Assembly: GCF_011761565.1 (NCBI RefSeq)
Contig: NZ_JAASRM010000001.1
Coordinates: 1,488,139 to 1,552,138 of the forward strand
Length of the DNA: 64,000 nt
Direction: 5' to 3'
Source: Rhizomicrobium palustre
GTDB taxonomy: Bacteria > Pseudomonadota > Alphaproteobacteria > Micropepsales > Micropepsaceae
Below, piece by piece: positions 18,476-27,700 of this stretch. The notes below the pieces were generated by a model. That model saw nothing but the letters and a program-made list of their open reading frames with translations. It made no database searches and was not told the origin of the DNA. Position 1 is the stretch's first letter, and every line of letters begins with the position of its first letter. A program made the position numbers and the translations under genes.

Positions 18476-18892
18476 ATGGGTACCCAACTTCCGCCCGGCT
18501 ACAAGCCGTCGGAAAGCGAACCCTTTATGAATGAGATGCAGCGCGAATATTTTCGGCGCAAGCTTCTCAATTGGAAAGACGAGATTCTTCGCGAAAGCCG
18601 CGAAACCATACAGAATCTCCAATCCGAAACCGTGCCTCATGCTGATCTTGCGGATCGCGCTTCGACAGAAGCCGAGCGGCAATTGGAGCTGCGCACACGC
18701 GATCGCCAGCGCAAGCTGATCGCCAAGATCGACGCCGCCTTGCGGCGAATCGAGGACGGGACCTATGGGTTCTGCGAGGACACCGGCGAACCTATCTCGC
18801 TGAAACGCCTCGACGCCCGGCCGATCGCGACCTTGTCGATCGAAGCGCAGGAGCGCCATGAGCGCCGCGAAAAGGTCTATCGCGACGATTGA
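18476..18892 (+). CDS. dksA: RNA polymerase-binding transcription factor DksA, zinc-cysteine-poor type
   Basis: A 138-residue protein that enters the RNA polymerase secondary channel and, with ppGpp, adjusts rRNA and amino-acid promoters. The coiled-coil tip keeps DLADRA (Asp57, Asp60, Ala62). The C-terminal zinc finger reads YGFCEDTGEPI...ARPIATLSIEAQE: only the first of the four zinc cysteines (Cys100) remains. This reduced form is usual in Alphaproteobacteria. The start at 18476 follows GAAGGAG with good spacing; an ATG at 18413 would add 21 residues without a site. A strong hairpin follows the stop. Confidence 0.93.
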   Translation: MGTQLPPGYKPSESEPFMNEMQREYFRRKLLNWKDEILRESRETIQNLQSETVPHADLADRASTEAERQLELRTRDRQRKLIAKIDAALRRIEDGTYGFCEDTGEPISLKRLDARPIATLSIEAQERHERREKVYRDD

Positions 18893-18896
18893 TGTG

Positions 18897-18930
18897 AAAA
18901 AGGCCTGACCGAAACCGGACAGGCCTTTTT
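18897..18930. terminator. Bidirectional Rho-independent terminator between dksA and flgH
   Basis: AAAAAGGCCTG pairs with CAGGCCTTTTT around a 12-base loop. A and T tracts on both sides let it serve both dksA and the convergent flgH operon. Confidence 0.9.
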
Positions 18931-18954
18931 GCTACAGTCTGATGGTTCGACGCC

Positions 18955-19680
18955 TTACCAGGGCATCAGGATATCGTAGAGCTGGCTGCCCAGACGCGGC
19001 TGCTGCATATCGCTGACCGTTCCGCGGCCGCCGTAATTGATTCGGGCCTCAGCGATCTGGGTGAGATCGATGGTGTTCGAGCTGGTGATGTCTTCGGTCC
19101 GGACAATGCCGGTCACCGTCAAATCGCGCAGCTCGCCATTCACCTTCATCTGCTGATGGCCGGCGATCACCATATTGCCGTTGGGCAGGACCTGGGTGAC
19201 CAGCGCGGCCAGCGTCATGTTGATGGTTTCAGAACGCGCCACCGTGCCTGCGCCCGCATTCGAGGTATCGGAGCCCATATTCACGAGCTTGCCGCCGCCG
19301 CCTGCCGCCGCCACCACGGGATTCTTCTCAAGGCCGAAAAAGTTACCGAGGCTCGCGTTATCGGAGTTGGTGCGCGAGCGGCTGGTCTGGTTGGAGAGCT
19401 TGGCGGTGTCGGCCACAGCCACGTTCACCGTGATGATGTCGCCCACCCGGCTGGCGCGCGGATCATGAAAGAAGCTGCGGGCGCCCGGCTGCCACAAAGA
19501 TTCGCGGCCACGCGGTTCTGCGGGCGGCTGCGGCATGGGTACGGAGACCTGCGGCGCACCATTGGTCATGGAGGCGAGCCGGGGACCGCCATGGGCAAGA
19601 TCATCGAGCCGGTCATAGGAAGAGCAGGCCGAGAGAAAAAGGGCGGCGATAGAGAGAGCGAGGACAGGACGGAAGTTCAT
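18955..19680 (-). CDS. flgH: Flagellar L-ring protein FlgH
   Basis: A 241-residue outer-membrane lipoprotein that forms the L ring of the flagellar basal body. The lipobox LSAC puts the lipidated Cys at residue 19. The conserved body is visible: GDIITVNVAVADTAKLSNQT, NMTLAALVTQVLPNGNMVIAG, and GIVRTEDITSSNTIDLTQIAEARINYGGRG. The start at 19680 is the one that gives a proper signal peptide; the open frame runs 29 residues further. It is last in flgF-flgG-flgA-flgH, an order seen in Caulobacter and relatives. Confidence 0.95.
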   Translation of the reverse strand: MNFRPVLALSIAALFLSACSSYDRLDDLAHGGPRLASMTNGAPQVSVPMPQPPAEPRGRESLWQPGARSFFHDPRASRVGDIITVNVAVADTAKLSNQTSRSRTNSDNASLGNFFGLEKNPVVAAAGGGGKLVNMGSDTSNAGAGTVARSETINMTLAALVTQVLPNGNMVIAGHQQMKVNGELRDLTVTGIVRTEDITSSNTIDLTQIAEARINYGGRGTVSDMQQPRLGSQLYDILMPW

Positions 19681-19696
19681 GGCGCGTCTCTTCTGT

Positions 19697-20182
19697 TTAC
19701 GGGGTGGCGCTGGCGAAGCGGGCGGAGGTCGATTCGGCGCGGACCTGACCCGGACCCACGACAACACCGCTGATCTGGCGGAACGAGGCTTGGTTCTGGA
19801 TGGTCACGGTGTCGCCGAGACCGCCTTCGGTGATCGCGCGGCCGGTGGCGGTAAGGGCGATCCCGGGGGCTTCGAAGCTCATGGTCACCATGGAGCCGCG
19901 GGCGACGAGAACAGGGCGGCGCACATCCTGAACCCGCAGGGTTTCGCCTGCGCGCAAGGTGCGGCGGGTTTCGAGCCCGACCACCTCGGAAGAGGAGGTG
20001 GCAACCCCGCCCATGACGGTGGTGGCGACGGTCGTATAGGTCAGGTCCGAATCGGTCAGCACCGTGCCGCGGGCGATATCGTGGGTCGGCACCACCACGC
20101 GCACCCCGGCCGCGGCGGGCGCGGAGACGGTTACGGCGAGGCCGATCAGGGCGGCGGCGAGAATGAGAGAGCGGCGGATCAT
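19697..20182 (-). CDS. flgA: Flagellar P-ring assembly chaperone FlgA
   Basis: About 161 residues. A signal peptide (LILAAALIGLAVTVSAPAAAG) is followed by an SAF/ChapFlgA domain with VVPTHDIARGTVLTDSDL and RRTLRAGETLRVQDV. FlgA is the periplasmic chaperone for P-ring assembly from FlgI. Two ATGs lie in tandem (20185 and 20182). GGAGG is six bases before the second and three before the first, so the second is preferred. It follows flgG with two bases between and precedes flgH by 16. Confidence 0.92.
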   Translation of the reverse strand: MIRRSLILAAALIGLAVTVSAPAAAGVRVVVPTHDIARGTVLTDSDLTYTTVATTVMGGVATSSSEVVGLETRRTLRAGETLRVQDVRRPVLVARGSMVTMSFEAPGIALTATGRAITEGGLGDTVTIQNQASFRQISGVVVGPGQVRAESTSARFASATP

Positions 20183-20184
20183 CA

Positions 20185-20973
20185 TTAACCTCCAAGCTTG
20201 GCGGTTTGGGCCAGCATCTGGTCGGCGGTGGAGATCACCTTGGAATTCATCTCATAGGCGCGCTGGGCGGAAATCAGCGAGGTGACTTCGCTCACCGCAT
20301 CCACATTCGAGGTTTCCAGGAAGTACTGCTGGATGGTGCCGTAGCCTGTTGAGCCCGGCACGCCCGATTGCGGCGCACCCGAGGACGAGGTTTCAGCATA
20401 AAGATTGTCACCCATCGCCCTCAGGCCAGCTTCATTGGGAAAGCGGGTGAGTTCGAGCTGTCCGACGGTCTGCAGCGCGACCTGCCCGGGAATCGTCGCC
20501 TGCACCAGGCCAGCGGGGGTGATCGTCACCGCGGTCGCGGTCGGCGGCATCGAGATGCCCGGCTGGACCGTATAGCCCTGCTGCGTCACGAGCTGACCAG
20601 CGGAGGAAAGCTGGAAATTGCCATCACGGGAGAAGGCGTCGGTGCCATCCGGCATCTGGACGCGGAAATAACCCGCGCCATTGATCGCCACATCGTAGGG
20701 GTTCGAGGTGTTCTTGATGTCGCCCGGCTTGGTCATGCGGTAGATCGCGGCGGTGCGCACGCCCGCGCCAAGCTGAATGCCCGAGGCGAGCAACGTCCCG
20801 GTGTCGGAGGTCTGAGCGCCGGCTTGCTGGATGTTCTGATAGAGCAGGTCCTGGAAGGCTGCCCGCTGGGCCTTGTAGCCCGTGGTGTTCATGTTCGCGA
20901 GGTTGTTCGCGATGACTTCGACGTTGGTCTGCTGGGCCAACATGCCGGTGGAAGCAATCGAAAGGGCACGCAT
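20185..20973 (-). CDS. flgG: Flagellar distal rod protein FlgG
   Basis: A 262-residue rod protein. The N-terminal heptads MLAQQTNVEVIANNLANMNTTG, the central GAGYFRVQMPDGTDAFSRDGNF and the C-terminal ETSNVDAVSEVTSLISAQRAYE are diagnostic. The ATG at 20973 has GGAG eight bases upstream; a TTG lies directly before it. It is the second gene of the flgF operon and its length is typical. Confidence 0.96.
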   Translation of the reverse strand: MRALSIASTGMLAQQTNVEVIANNLANMNTTGYKAQRAAFQDLLYQNIQQAGAQTSDTGTLLASGIQLGAGVRTAAIYRMTKPGDIKNTSNPYDVAINGAGYFRVQMPDGTDAFSRDGNFQLSSAGQLVTQQGYTVQPGISMPPTATAVTITPAGLVQATIPGQVALQTVGQLELTRFPNEAGLRAMGDNLYAETSSSGAPQSGVPGSTGYGTIQQYFLETSNVDAVSEVTSLISAQRAYEMNSKVISTADQMLAQTAKLGG

Positions 20974-20985
20974 CAACTTTACTCC

Positions 20986-21720
20986 TTACTGTACAGCAGC
21001 CAGCTTTTGGATCGCTTGGCGCTGCATGTCCGAATGGCCCTTTTCGAGGGAGGCAGTGGCTTCATAGGAGCGCATCACTTCAATCATGCGCGATATTTCG
21101 ATTACGGGCTGCACGTTGGAGCCCTCCAGCATGCCCTGGGCTATCACAGCGTTAGGAGCCGCATTGGCCTGTTGGGTGGTGGAATAAAGGCTGTCGCCTT
21201 CCTTGGAGAGGGCGCGCGGATCGGCGAAATCGACCAGGCGCAGCTTGCCGATCTGGCCTTGCTTGCCGGTGATGGTGCCGTCGGCCCCGAAGGTAATGTC
21301 GCCGTCATCGGGAGCGATGGTGATGGCGCCGCCATCTCCCATGAGCTGGTCGCCGCTCTCGGTCACCACCGTGCCATCGGCATTGAGGGTGAAATGGCCG
21401 TTGCGGGTATAGCGCTCGCCTTGGGCCGTCTGGATGGCGAAATAGCCCGGGCCGTTGATGGCGAGGTCAAAGGGCGCGCCGGTGGATTCGATCCGTCCGC
21501 CCGAAATATCGCGCAAAAGGCCGGCATCGCGGACAAAAGACACCGTCTGGGGCCCTTTTTGGCCTTCGGCGGGCTTCATCTGCTGCAGAACCTGCTCGAA
21601 CTTCACGCTTTCGCGCTTGTAGCCGGGGGTGTTCACGTTCGCGATGTTATTCGCGATCACGTCTATCGAGCGGAAAGCCGCCAACTGGTACGATAGGGAT
21701 AGGAGCGACGTATTATCCAC
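20986..21720 (-). CDS. flgF: Flagellar proximal rod protein FlgF
   Basis: A 244-residue rod protein of the FlgF/FlgG family. It carries IDVIANNIANVNTPGYKRE near the N-terminus, GPGYFAIQTAQGERYTRNG in the middle and EISRMIEVMRSYEATASL at the end. The start is a GTG at 21720: this gives VDNTSLLSLSYQ, matching the usual MDN-type start, whereas ATG choices upstream add 16 unrelated residues. It leads the flgF-flgG-flgA-flgH operon. A sigma-54 promoter lies 44 bases upstream. Confidence 0.93.
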   Translation of the reverse strand: MDNTSLLSLSYQLAAFRSIDVIANNIANVNTPGYKRESVKFEQVLQQMKPAEGQKGPQTVSFVRDAGLLRDISGGRIESTGAPFDLAINGPGYFAIQTAQGERYTRNGHFTLNADGTVVTESGDQLMGDGGAITIAPDDGDITFGADGTITGKQGQIGKLRLVDFADPRALSKEGDSLYSTTQQANAAPNAVIAQGMLEGSNVQPVIEISRMIEVMRSYEATASLEKGHSDMQRQAIQKLAAVQ

Positions 21721-21763
21721 GGAGCGGGGGTCCCTTTCTGGTCCTCTTCCTGGCCAGAAGGTC

Positions 21764-21779
21764 TGCACAGCCCGTGCCA
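21764..21779 (-). promoter_or_regulatory. Sigma-54 promoter of the flgF operon
   Basis: On the minus strand TGGCACG, four bases, then GTGCA, with GG and GC at the required 12-base step. It lies 44 bases before the flgF GTG. One mismatch (G for T) in the -12 box. Confidence 0.75.
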
Positions 21780-21828
21780 GGGCAAAATCCTGGATTTCCG
21801 GGCCTCACCCCCGGCGCAAAACGTCCAT

Positions 21829-21847
21829 CTCGGCAATTACTGCCGAG
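21829..21847. promoter_or_regulatory. Palindromic FlbD (ftr)-like site between flgF and fliL
   Basis: CTCGGCAATTACTGCCGAG is a perfect 7-base inverted repeat with a 5-base centre, matching the CGGCA-N5-TGCCG form of Caulobacter ftr elements. It lies about 50 bases upstream of the flgF sigma-54 promoter and 84 bases before fliL, so it could activate one and repress the other. The assignment rests on sequence form and context. Confidence 0.6.
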
Positions 21848-21930
21848 AGAAGTCTGCCGAGCCCCTATTTTTGAACCACTCCTTAACCACGTCCGCCTAA
21901 CGTCGGCTCTGCTTCAATGGCGGAAGGCGC

Positions 21931-22458
21931 ATGGCCAACACCGATACAGCAGATGGCGAAGGCCAAGACGGCCAAAACCCAGCCGAAACCGAAAAGAAAG
22001 GTTTCGTTAAGAAACTGCTTGGCAACAAGAAGATGCTGATCATTGTCGTGGCAGCCCTGCTCTTGCTTCTGGGCGGTGGCGGCGCAGGTCTCTACTTCTT
22101 AGTGCTTGCCCCCGCCGAAAAGCCCGCCAAGGCCGAGGAGCCCCCGCCACCGCCGCCGACCTATTTCGATATTCCCGATCTGATCGTGAATATTCAGGGT
22201 GCGGACGGAAATCCGGTTTATCTGAAGCTCTCGGTCTCGCTCGAGCTCGCCACTGCCGAAGACAAAAACGGCGTGCAACCGTTGATGCCGCGCGTGGTCG
22301 ATCAGTTCCAGGGTTATCTGCGCGAACTTCGCCCCGACGATCTCAAAGGCTCGGCTGGAATCATGCGAGTGAAGGAAGAGCTCTTGCGCCGGGCCAATGT
22401 TGCGGCGGCGCCCTATCACGTCCGCGATGTGCTGCTCAAAGAAATGATCATCCAATAG
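21931..22458 (+). CDS. fliL: Flagellar basal body-associated protein FliL
   Basis: A 175-residue inner-membrane protein that rings the stator and helps torque or stator engagement. A charged cytoplasmic head is followed by a single helix (about residues 35-58), a short proline run, then the periplasmic FliL domain with YFDIPDLIVNIQG and VYLKLSVSLELA, ending VRDVLLKEMIIQ. GGAAGG precedes the ATG. It starts the fliL-fliM-pflI-motE-like-TPR run. No sigma-54 motif is seen before it, as expected for an early-class operon. Confidence 0.94.
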   Translation: MANTDTADGEGQDGQNPAETEKKGFVKKLLGNKKMLIIVVAALLLLLGGGGAGLYFLVLAPAEKPAKAEEPPPPPPTYFDIPDLIVNIQGADGNPVYLKLSVSLELATAEDKNGVQPLMPRVVDQFQGYLRELRPDDLKGSAGIMRVKEELLRRANVAAAPYHVRDVLLKEMIIQ

Positions 22459-22472
22459 GATAGTTGCGTTCT

Positions 22473-23561
22473 ATGGCCGACGAAAACCCTATGGCAACCC
22501 AAGCCGATATCGACGCCGCATTCGCAGCGGCGGCGGCTTCGACGATGCTGCCTGATCTGGACGCCCCAGGCGCGACATCGGCACCTGCCGAGCGCATTCT
22601 CAACCAGGATGAAATCGACAGCCTGCTCGGCTTCGACATCGGCGTTGATCCCATCCAGGATAAATCCGGCGTCCGCGCGATCATCAACTCGACCTTGGTG
22701 TCCTACGAACGTCTGCCGATGTTGGAAATCGTCTTCGATCGCCTGGTGCGGTTGATGACGACATCCTTGCGCAATTTCACCTCCGATAACGTCGAAGTCA
22801 GCCTGGACAACATCACCTCGATCCGTTTCGGCGATTACCTCAATTCGATCCCGCTGCCCGCCATTCTGGCGGTGTTCCACGCCGAACAGCTCGACAATTA
22901 CGGCCTCTTCACCGTCGATTCGAACCTCATCTATTCTATCGTGGACGTGCTTTTGGGCGGACGCCGTGGCTCCTCGGCGATGCGCATCGAAGGACGCCCC
23001 TACACCACCATCGAGCGCACCCTGGTGCAACGCATGATCGAAGTGATCCTGCAGGACATGGTGCAGGCCTTCGAACCTTTGGCGCCGGTCACCTTCCAGC
23101 TCGACCGCCTCGAAACCAATCCGCGCTTTGCCGCCATCGCGCGCCCGGCCAACGCCGCCATTCTGGTCAAGCTGCGCGTCGACATGGAAGACCGCGGCGG
23201 GCGCACGGAATTGCTGCTGCCTTACGCCACCCTGGAACCGATCCGCAAACTGCTGTTGCAGCAGTTCATGGGTGAAAAGTTCGGCCGCGACTCCATCTGG
23301 GAAGGCCATTTGGCGACCGAGCTATGGTCCACCACCGTCGAGATCGATGCCATCCTCGACGAACAGATCATGCCGCTTTCCAAGATCATGAACATGCAGG
23401 TGGGCGAGACGCTGCTGCTCAATGCCACACCTGAATCCAAAATCGATATGCGTTGCCGCGGCGTGCCTCTGCTGCGCGGTCGTATGGGTCGGGCTGGTGC
23501 CTCGGTTGCTGTGCGCATCGAGGAAGCCATCGAACGCACCGACGCCAGTAAAGCTTTGTAA
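22473..23561 (+). CDS. fliM: Flagellar motor switch protein FliM
   Basis: A 362-residue C-ring protein that binds CheY-P and sets rotation direction. The CheY-binding helix ILNQDEIDSLLGF lies near residue 40, later than usual because of an Ala-rich N-terminal extension. The middle domain (YERLPMLEIVFDRLVR, NYGLFTVDSNLIYSIVDVLLGG) and the C-terminal SpoA domain (MNMQVGETLLLN, GVPLLRGRMG) follow. The ATG at 22473 is 14 bases after fliL; a TTG lies nine bases earlier in frame. The ribosome site is weak, so coupling to fliL is likely. Confidence 0.95.
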   Translation: MADENPMATQADIDAAFAAAAASTMLPDLDAPGATSAPAERILNQDEIDSLLGFDIGVDPIQDKSGVRAIINSTLVSYERLPMLEIVFDRLVRLMTTSLRNFTSDNVEVSLDNITSIRFGDYLNSIPLPAILAVFHAEQLDNYGLFTVDSNLIYSIVDVLLGGRRGSSAMRIEGRPYTTIERTLVQRMIEVILQDMVQAFEPLAPVTFQLDRLETNPRFAAIARPANAAILVKLRVDMEDRGGRTELLLPYATLEPIRKLLLQQFMGEKFGRDSIWEGHLATELWSTTVEIDAILDEQIMPLSKIMNMQVGETLLLNATPESKIDMRCRGVPLLRGRMGRAGASVAVRIEEAIERTDASKAL

Positions 23562-23572
23562 GGAGTACCGTC

Positions 23573-24049
23573 ATGCATATGCCGGCCATTACCCTCGCTA
23601 TGGGGCTCGAGATATTACTATCGGTCCTTCTGGCTCTAACGCTGCTCTACTGCATCGTGCTGGAGCGGCGGCTGGCATCGGTCCGCAAAGGCCAGGATGG
23701 CCTCAAGCGCATGATCGGCGACCTTAACAGCGCCATCGCCAATGCCGGAGCATCCTTGCGCGCCCTTAAAATGGCAGCGGGCGAAGCGGCTGAGACGCTG
23801 GATGACCGGCTACGCCGCGCACGGGCCCTTTCCGACGAACTTTCGCTTCTGACCAATTCCGGCGAGCGCATTGCTCAGCGTATCGACCGTGGCGTTTCAG
23901 CGCCCCGAGAAACGTTCAGAGATTCCGGCCGCGAGATGCCCCGCGATTTCGGGCGCGAGGAACCCCGCGCCACCTCTAGCGGCAGCGCTGCGCCGCTTCC
24001 CTCGGGCAGTGTGATGAGCCGTCTTTCCGCGTTGAAGGCTGTACGATGA
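23573..24049 (+). CDS. pflI: DUF6468 membrane protein, PflI-like flagellar positioning factor
   Basis: A 158-residue bitopic protein: one N-terminal helix (about residues 10-27), an amphipathic coiled-coil region to about residue 105, then a polar tail with the repeat RETFRDSGREMPRDFGREEPR. Its place directly behind fliM matches that of PflI in Caulobacter, which affects where the polar flagellum is placed. GTAAGGAG lies upstream. It overlaps the next gene by 4 bases. The name rests on architecture and position, not on a catalytic motif. Confidence 0.65.
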   Translation: MHMPAITLAMGLEILLSVLLALTLLYCIVLERRLASVRKGQDGLKRMIGDLNSAIANAGASLRALKMAAGEAAETLDDRLRRARALSDELSLLTNSGERIAQRIDRGVSAPRETFRDSGREMPRDFGREEPRATSSGSAAPLPSGSVMSRLSALKAVR

Positions 24050-24750
24050 AATATTTCCGGCTGCTTCCTGCCGTAATGGTTGTGAGTCTGGCGCTTCTCG
24101 GCCTGAAGGGCGAGGGGCTTGTTCGTAGTGCCTGGGCCGAAGGTCAGAAGCCGGCAGGCAGTGACCAGCTTGCCAAGGATACGGCACCGCTCGCCTCTGA
24201 TCCGGCTGCGGAAAATCCCGATAGCGAAAGCGCCGCGGAAGTTGATGTGGTCAACGCGATGACCAAGCGCCGCCATGCGCTGGACAACCGCGAGGCCGAT
24301 ATCGACATGCGCGATCAGGTGCTGAAGGCCGCCGAAGCCCGCGTCGACGCCAAGATCGCCACGCTGAAGCAGATGCAGGACCAGATGGCGACGCTTCTGT
24401 CCCAGCGTGATGCCGAACAGCAAAAGCAGGTCGCCTCGCTGGTGAAAACTTATTCGGCAATGAAGCCCAAAGATGCCGCGCGTATCTTCAACAACCTGCC
24501 CGATGGCGTGCTGGTGCCCGTGGCCCAGCAGATGAAGTCCGACATCTTGGCGCCGATCCTGGCCGCCATGACGGCCGATAACGCCCAGCGCCTGACCGAA
24601 AAGCTCGCCAGCCGCTTGAAGCTGCCGGAAACCGCACAAGCCGTGACGCCTGCCCCCGCTCCCCTGCCCCAAGGCCTTCCGGCCGGTGCGCCTGGGGCTG
24701 CGCCCGCGGGCCCGCAGCAAGGTGGTCCGGCCGCAAAGCCGGGTAAATAG
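24046..24750 (+). CDS. MotE-like flagellar periplasmic protein (MgtE-N-like domain)
   Basis: A 234-residue exported protein: signal peptide to about residue 31 (VRSAWAEG), a coiled coil (about 70-135, DNREADIDMRDQVLKAAEAR), then a compact helical segment YSAMKPKDAARIFNNLPDGVLVPVAQQMK, which is the MgtE-N-like motif found in MotE. The tail is Pro/Ala/Gly-rich. MotE in Sinorhizobium is a periplasmic chaperone of the motor protein MotC. Here no MotC gene is visible. ATGA overlap with the pflI-like gene, and the next ATG directly follows its stop. Confidence 0.75.
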   Translation: MKYFRLLPAVMVVSLALLGLKGEGLVRSAWAEGQKPAGSDQLAKDTAPLASDPAAENPDSESAAEVDVVNAMTKRRHALDNREADIDMRDQVLKAAEARVDAKIATLKQMQDQMATLLSQRDAEQQKQVASLVKTYSAMKPKDAARIFNNLPDGVLVPVAQQMKSDILAPILAAMTADNAQRLTEKLASRLKLPETAQAVTPAPAPLPQGLPAGAPGAAPAGPQQGGPAAKPGK

Positions 24751-27700
24751 ATGAACACGCGCCTTCGCCGGATCGCTCCTTTCGCCTTGGCAGGTCTTAT
24801 CTGCTTTGGGGCTCCGGCTTTTGGCGCCGATACGGTGGCGGGCGCGACACGGGATGGCTATGGCCGCCTGACTTTCGCCCTTGCCCCAAGCGATCAGGTG
24901 ACGGCCCAAGTCACCGGCCAAGTCCTCACCATCAGCTTCAATCGCAAGATGGGGCTGACGCCGGAAGGCATCGCGCAATCCTTGCCCGGCTATATTTCCA
25001 GCGGGCGTGTGGATGCAGATGGCAAAACCTATCGCTTTGCCTTGAGCCAGACGGTCAAGCTGCACACGACCTCAGCGCCCGGCAAATTCGCGGTCGATCT
25101 GGCGCCTAATAGCTATACCGGCACGCCGCCCGATCTGCCTCAGCCGCCGCCGCCAAAAAAGCCGGAAACCGATATTTCCAAACTACCGGTGCTGAAGGTG
25201 CGTTCGGGCGCCTATCAGAACTTCACCCGCGTGGTGTTCGATTTCCCCCGCACCGTGCCCTATAAGGTCTTTCCGGGCTCAGGCAAGCTGACCATCAGCT
25301 TCGATGCTCAGATCAATCCCGATTTCTCCGCCATCGACCGTCAGGCGCCTCCATGGATCAAGACCGCGGGCTGGCACCTGTCGGGGTTTCAAACCATCGT
25401 CGATTTCACCATCGACTCCGCCTCGGGTTTCCACGATTTCCGCGATGGCACGCATATCGTGCTGGATGTTCTGGCGCCCAAGACCGATGCCGATGCCTAT
25501 CGCCCGCCGGGCACAGGTAAAGGCGCGGTCACCCCGATGGCCCAGAGCACCAATGCGGTGGTCGCCGCCATCCATGACGCCTCGTCAAAGATGGGAGCGA
25601 CTGGAGCGCCCGCCAAGCTCACCCAGCCAACGAAACCGGTTACGCCGCCGCCCGCGCCGCAAGCACAGCCGGGCAAACCTGGGTCCGGCAAACCTGGCGC
25701 CCAGCCGCCAGCCCAGCAGCCAGCCCAACCCGCGGCACAGCCGTCGGCCCAACCGACCGCGGAAGGCCAAGCCGCGATCCCGACGCCGCCCACCGATGCC
25801 GCCGCCACCAACACCGTCGGTCAGGTGGCCGATGGTCATCTGACCAAGGACGGCGCGGTGCTTGTGTTCCCTGGCGCAGGCCGCCAAGCCGCCGCCGTCT
25901 TTCAGCGCGGGCTTAATGTCTTTGTAGTTCTGCAAGATGCCCAGCCTTTGGATGTGCAGCATCTGAAGACCCAGCTCGGCGCCTTCCCGACCGAAGTCGA
26001 AGCCTCTTCCGGTGCAGGCTCCACACGTTTGCGCATCGCGCTTCGCCAGCCCGCAGCGCTGGCCGCTTTTGCCGAGGGTGCGAACCTCAAGGTCGTCATC
26101 GCCCGGGAAGTCAATCCGACGGCGGTTGCCTTGGGCTTTGCCCGAAACCAGGAAAACCCCAAAACCGCCAGCCTTTCGACCCTGATGACCGGCGCGCAGC
26201 GCATGGAACGGCTGACTGATCCGTCCGCGGGAGACGAGCTTCTGGTCATTCCCGGCATGATCGGGCGTTTTGTGCCGGAATCGCGTGAATATGTTGAGTT
26301 CTCGGTGATGGCGAGCGCCGCGGGCCTGGTGATCAAGCCGCATGTCGACGATCTCTCTGTGACGGTGCAGTCGCCGCGCGTAACCATCTCGCGCGCCAGC
26401 GGTCTGATGCTGACACCGCCCGCCATGGCCGCGTCCACGCCCGAAGCGCTGGCCGCTGCCGCCGGCAGCCCTTGCTTCCTGGATCTTGCCAAATGGAAAA
26501 CCTTGGGCGGGCCCAACTTCCTCGATGCGCAGCGCAAACTCCGCCTCGACGCCTCGCGGGCGGAGAATGAGCGGTCCCGCAAGGCCCGCCTCAAGCTCGC
26601 CCGCTTCTATCTTGGCAATGGTTTTGCCGCCGAAGCCTTGGGCATGATCAACTTCATGCAGGCCGATGATCCCGGCCTTGCCAGCGACACCCAGCTTCTG
26701 ACTATGAAAGCCGCCGCGAGCCTGATGATGGGGCGTTATCGCGATGCCCATAACGCGCTGTCCGGCTCACAATTCGACCAGGACCGTCATGCCGCCTTGT
26801 GGCGCGGACTTGCCGCCGCGGGGTTGGAAGATTGGGAAGACGCGCGCGCCAATTTGGAGCGCGCCGAACCGGTGCTGAACTCTTACGACAGCGAAACCAA
26901 AGCCAAAGCGAACCTTGCTATGGCGGAAGCGGCGATGGGCACGCAGCGCCTGGAAATCGCCGATGCCGCGATGGAGCGCGTGCCGGAAAAGCTGGAAGGC
27001 TCGCTCGGCATTCTGGCCAAACTCGACCGCGCGCGCCTCGCCGCCGCCGAGCACCGCAACGACAAAGCCGACGCCTTGTTCGACGAGGTGGAGAAGAGCG
27101 GCAACGAGATGTACGCCGCCGAAGCGATCTATCATCGCATCACCACCGGATTGCAGAGCGGCATGTTAAAGCCGCAACAGGCGATCAACGGGTTGGAGCG
27201 TTTGCGCTATCGCTGGCGCGGCGACAGCCTGGAACTTAAAACCCTGCGCAAGCTCGCCTCGATCTATTTCAGTGAAAAGCGCTATCGCGAAGGCTTTCTG
27301 ACCTTGCGCGTGGCCGCCACAAACTTCCCGAACAACAATGAAGGCATGGCGGCCATGGACGACATGCGCGCGGCCTTTGTTGACCTCTTCATGCATGGCA
27401 AGGCCGATAGCTTGCCGCCGGTGCAGGCGCTTGGCCTGTTCTATGACTTCATCGAACTGACGCCGATTGGCGCCGATGGCGACGAGATGATCCGGCGCAT
27501 GGCCGACCGTCTGGTGAAGGTCGATCTGCTCGGCCCCGCCGCTGATCTCCTCAATTACCAGGTCACCAAGCGCCTCGACGGCGTAGCGCGGGCCCAAGTC
27601 GCGACACGGCTCGCCATGGTGCAGTTGATGGACCACAAGCCGCAAGCCGTGCTCGACACGCTGCGCACCACGCAAATCTCCACCCTGCCCGATGAGGTCA

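Noticed and set aside
21752..21768. TGGCCAGAAGGTCTGC upstream of fliL as a plus-strand sigma-54 site
   Set aside because: Spacing is off by one and the site lies more than 160 bases from fliL.
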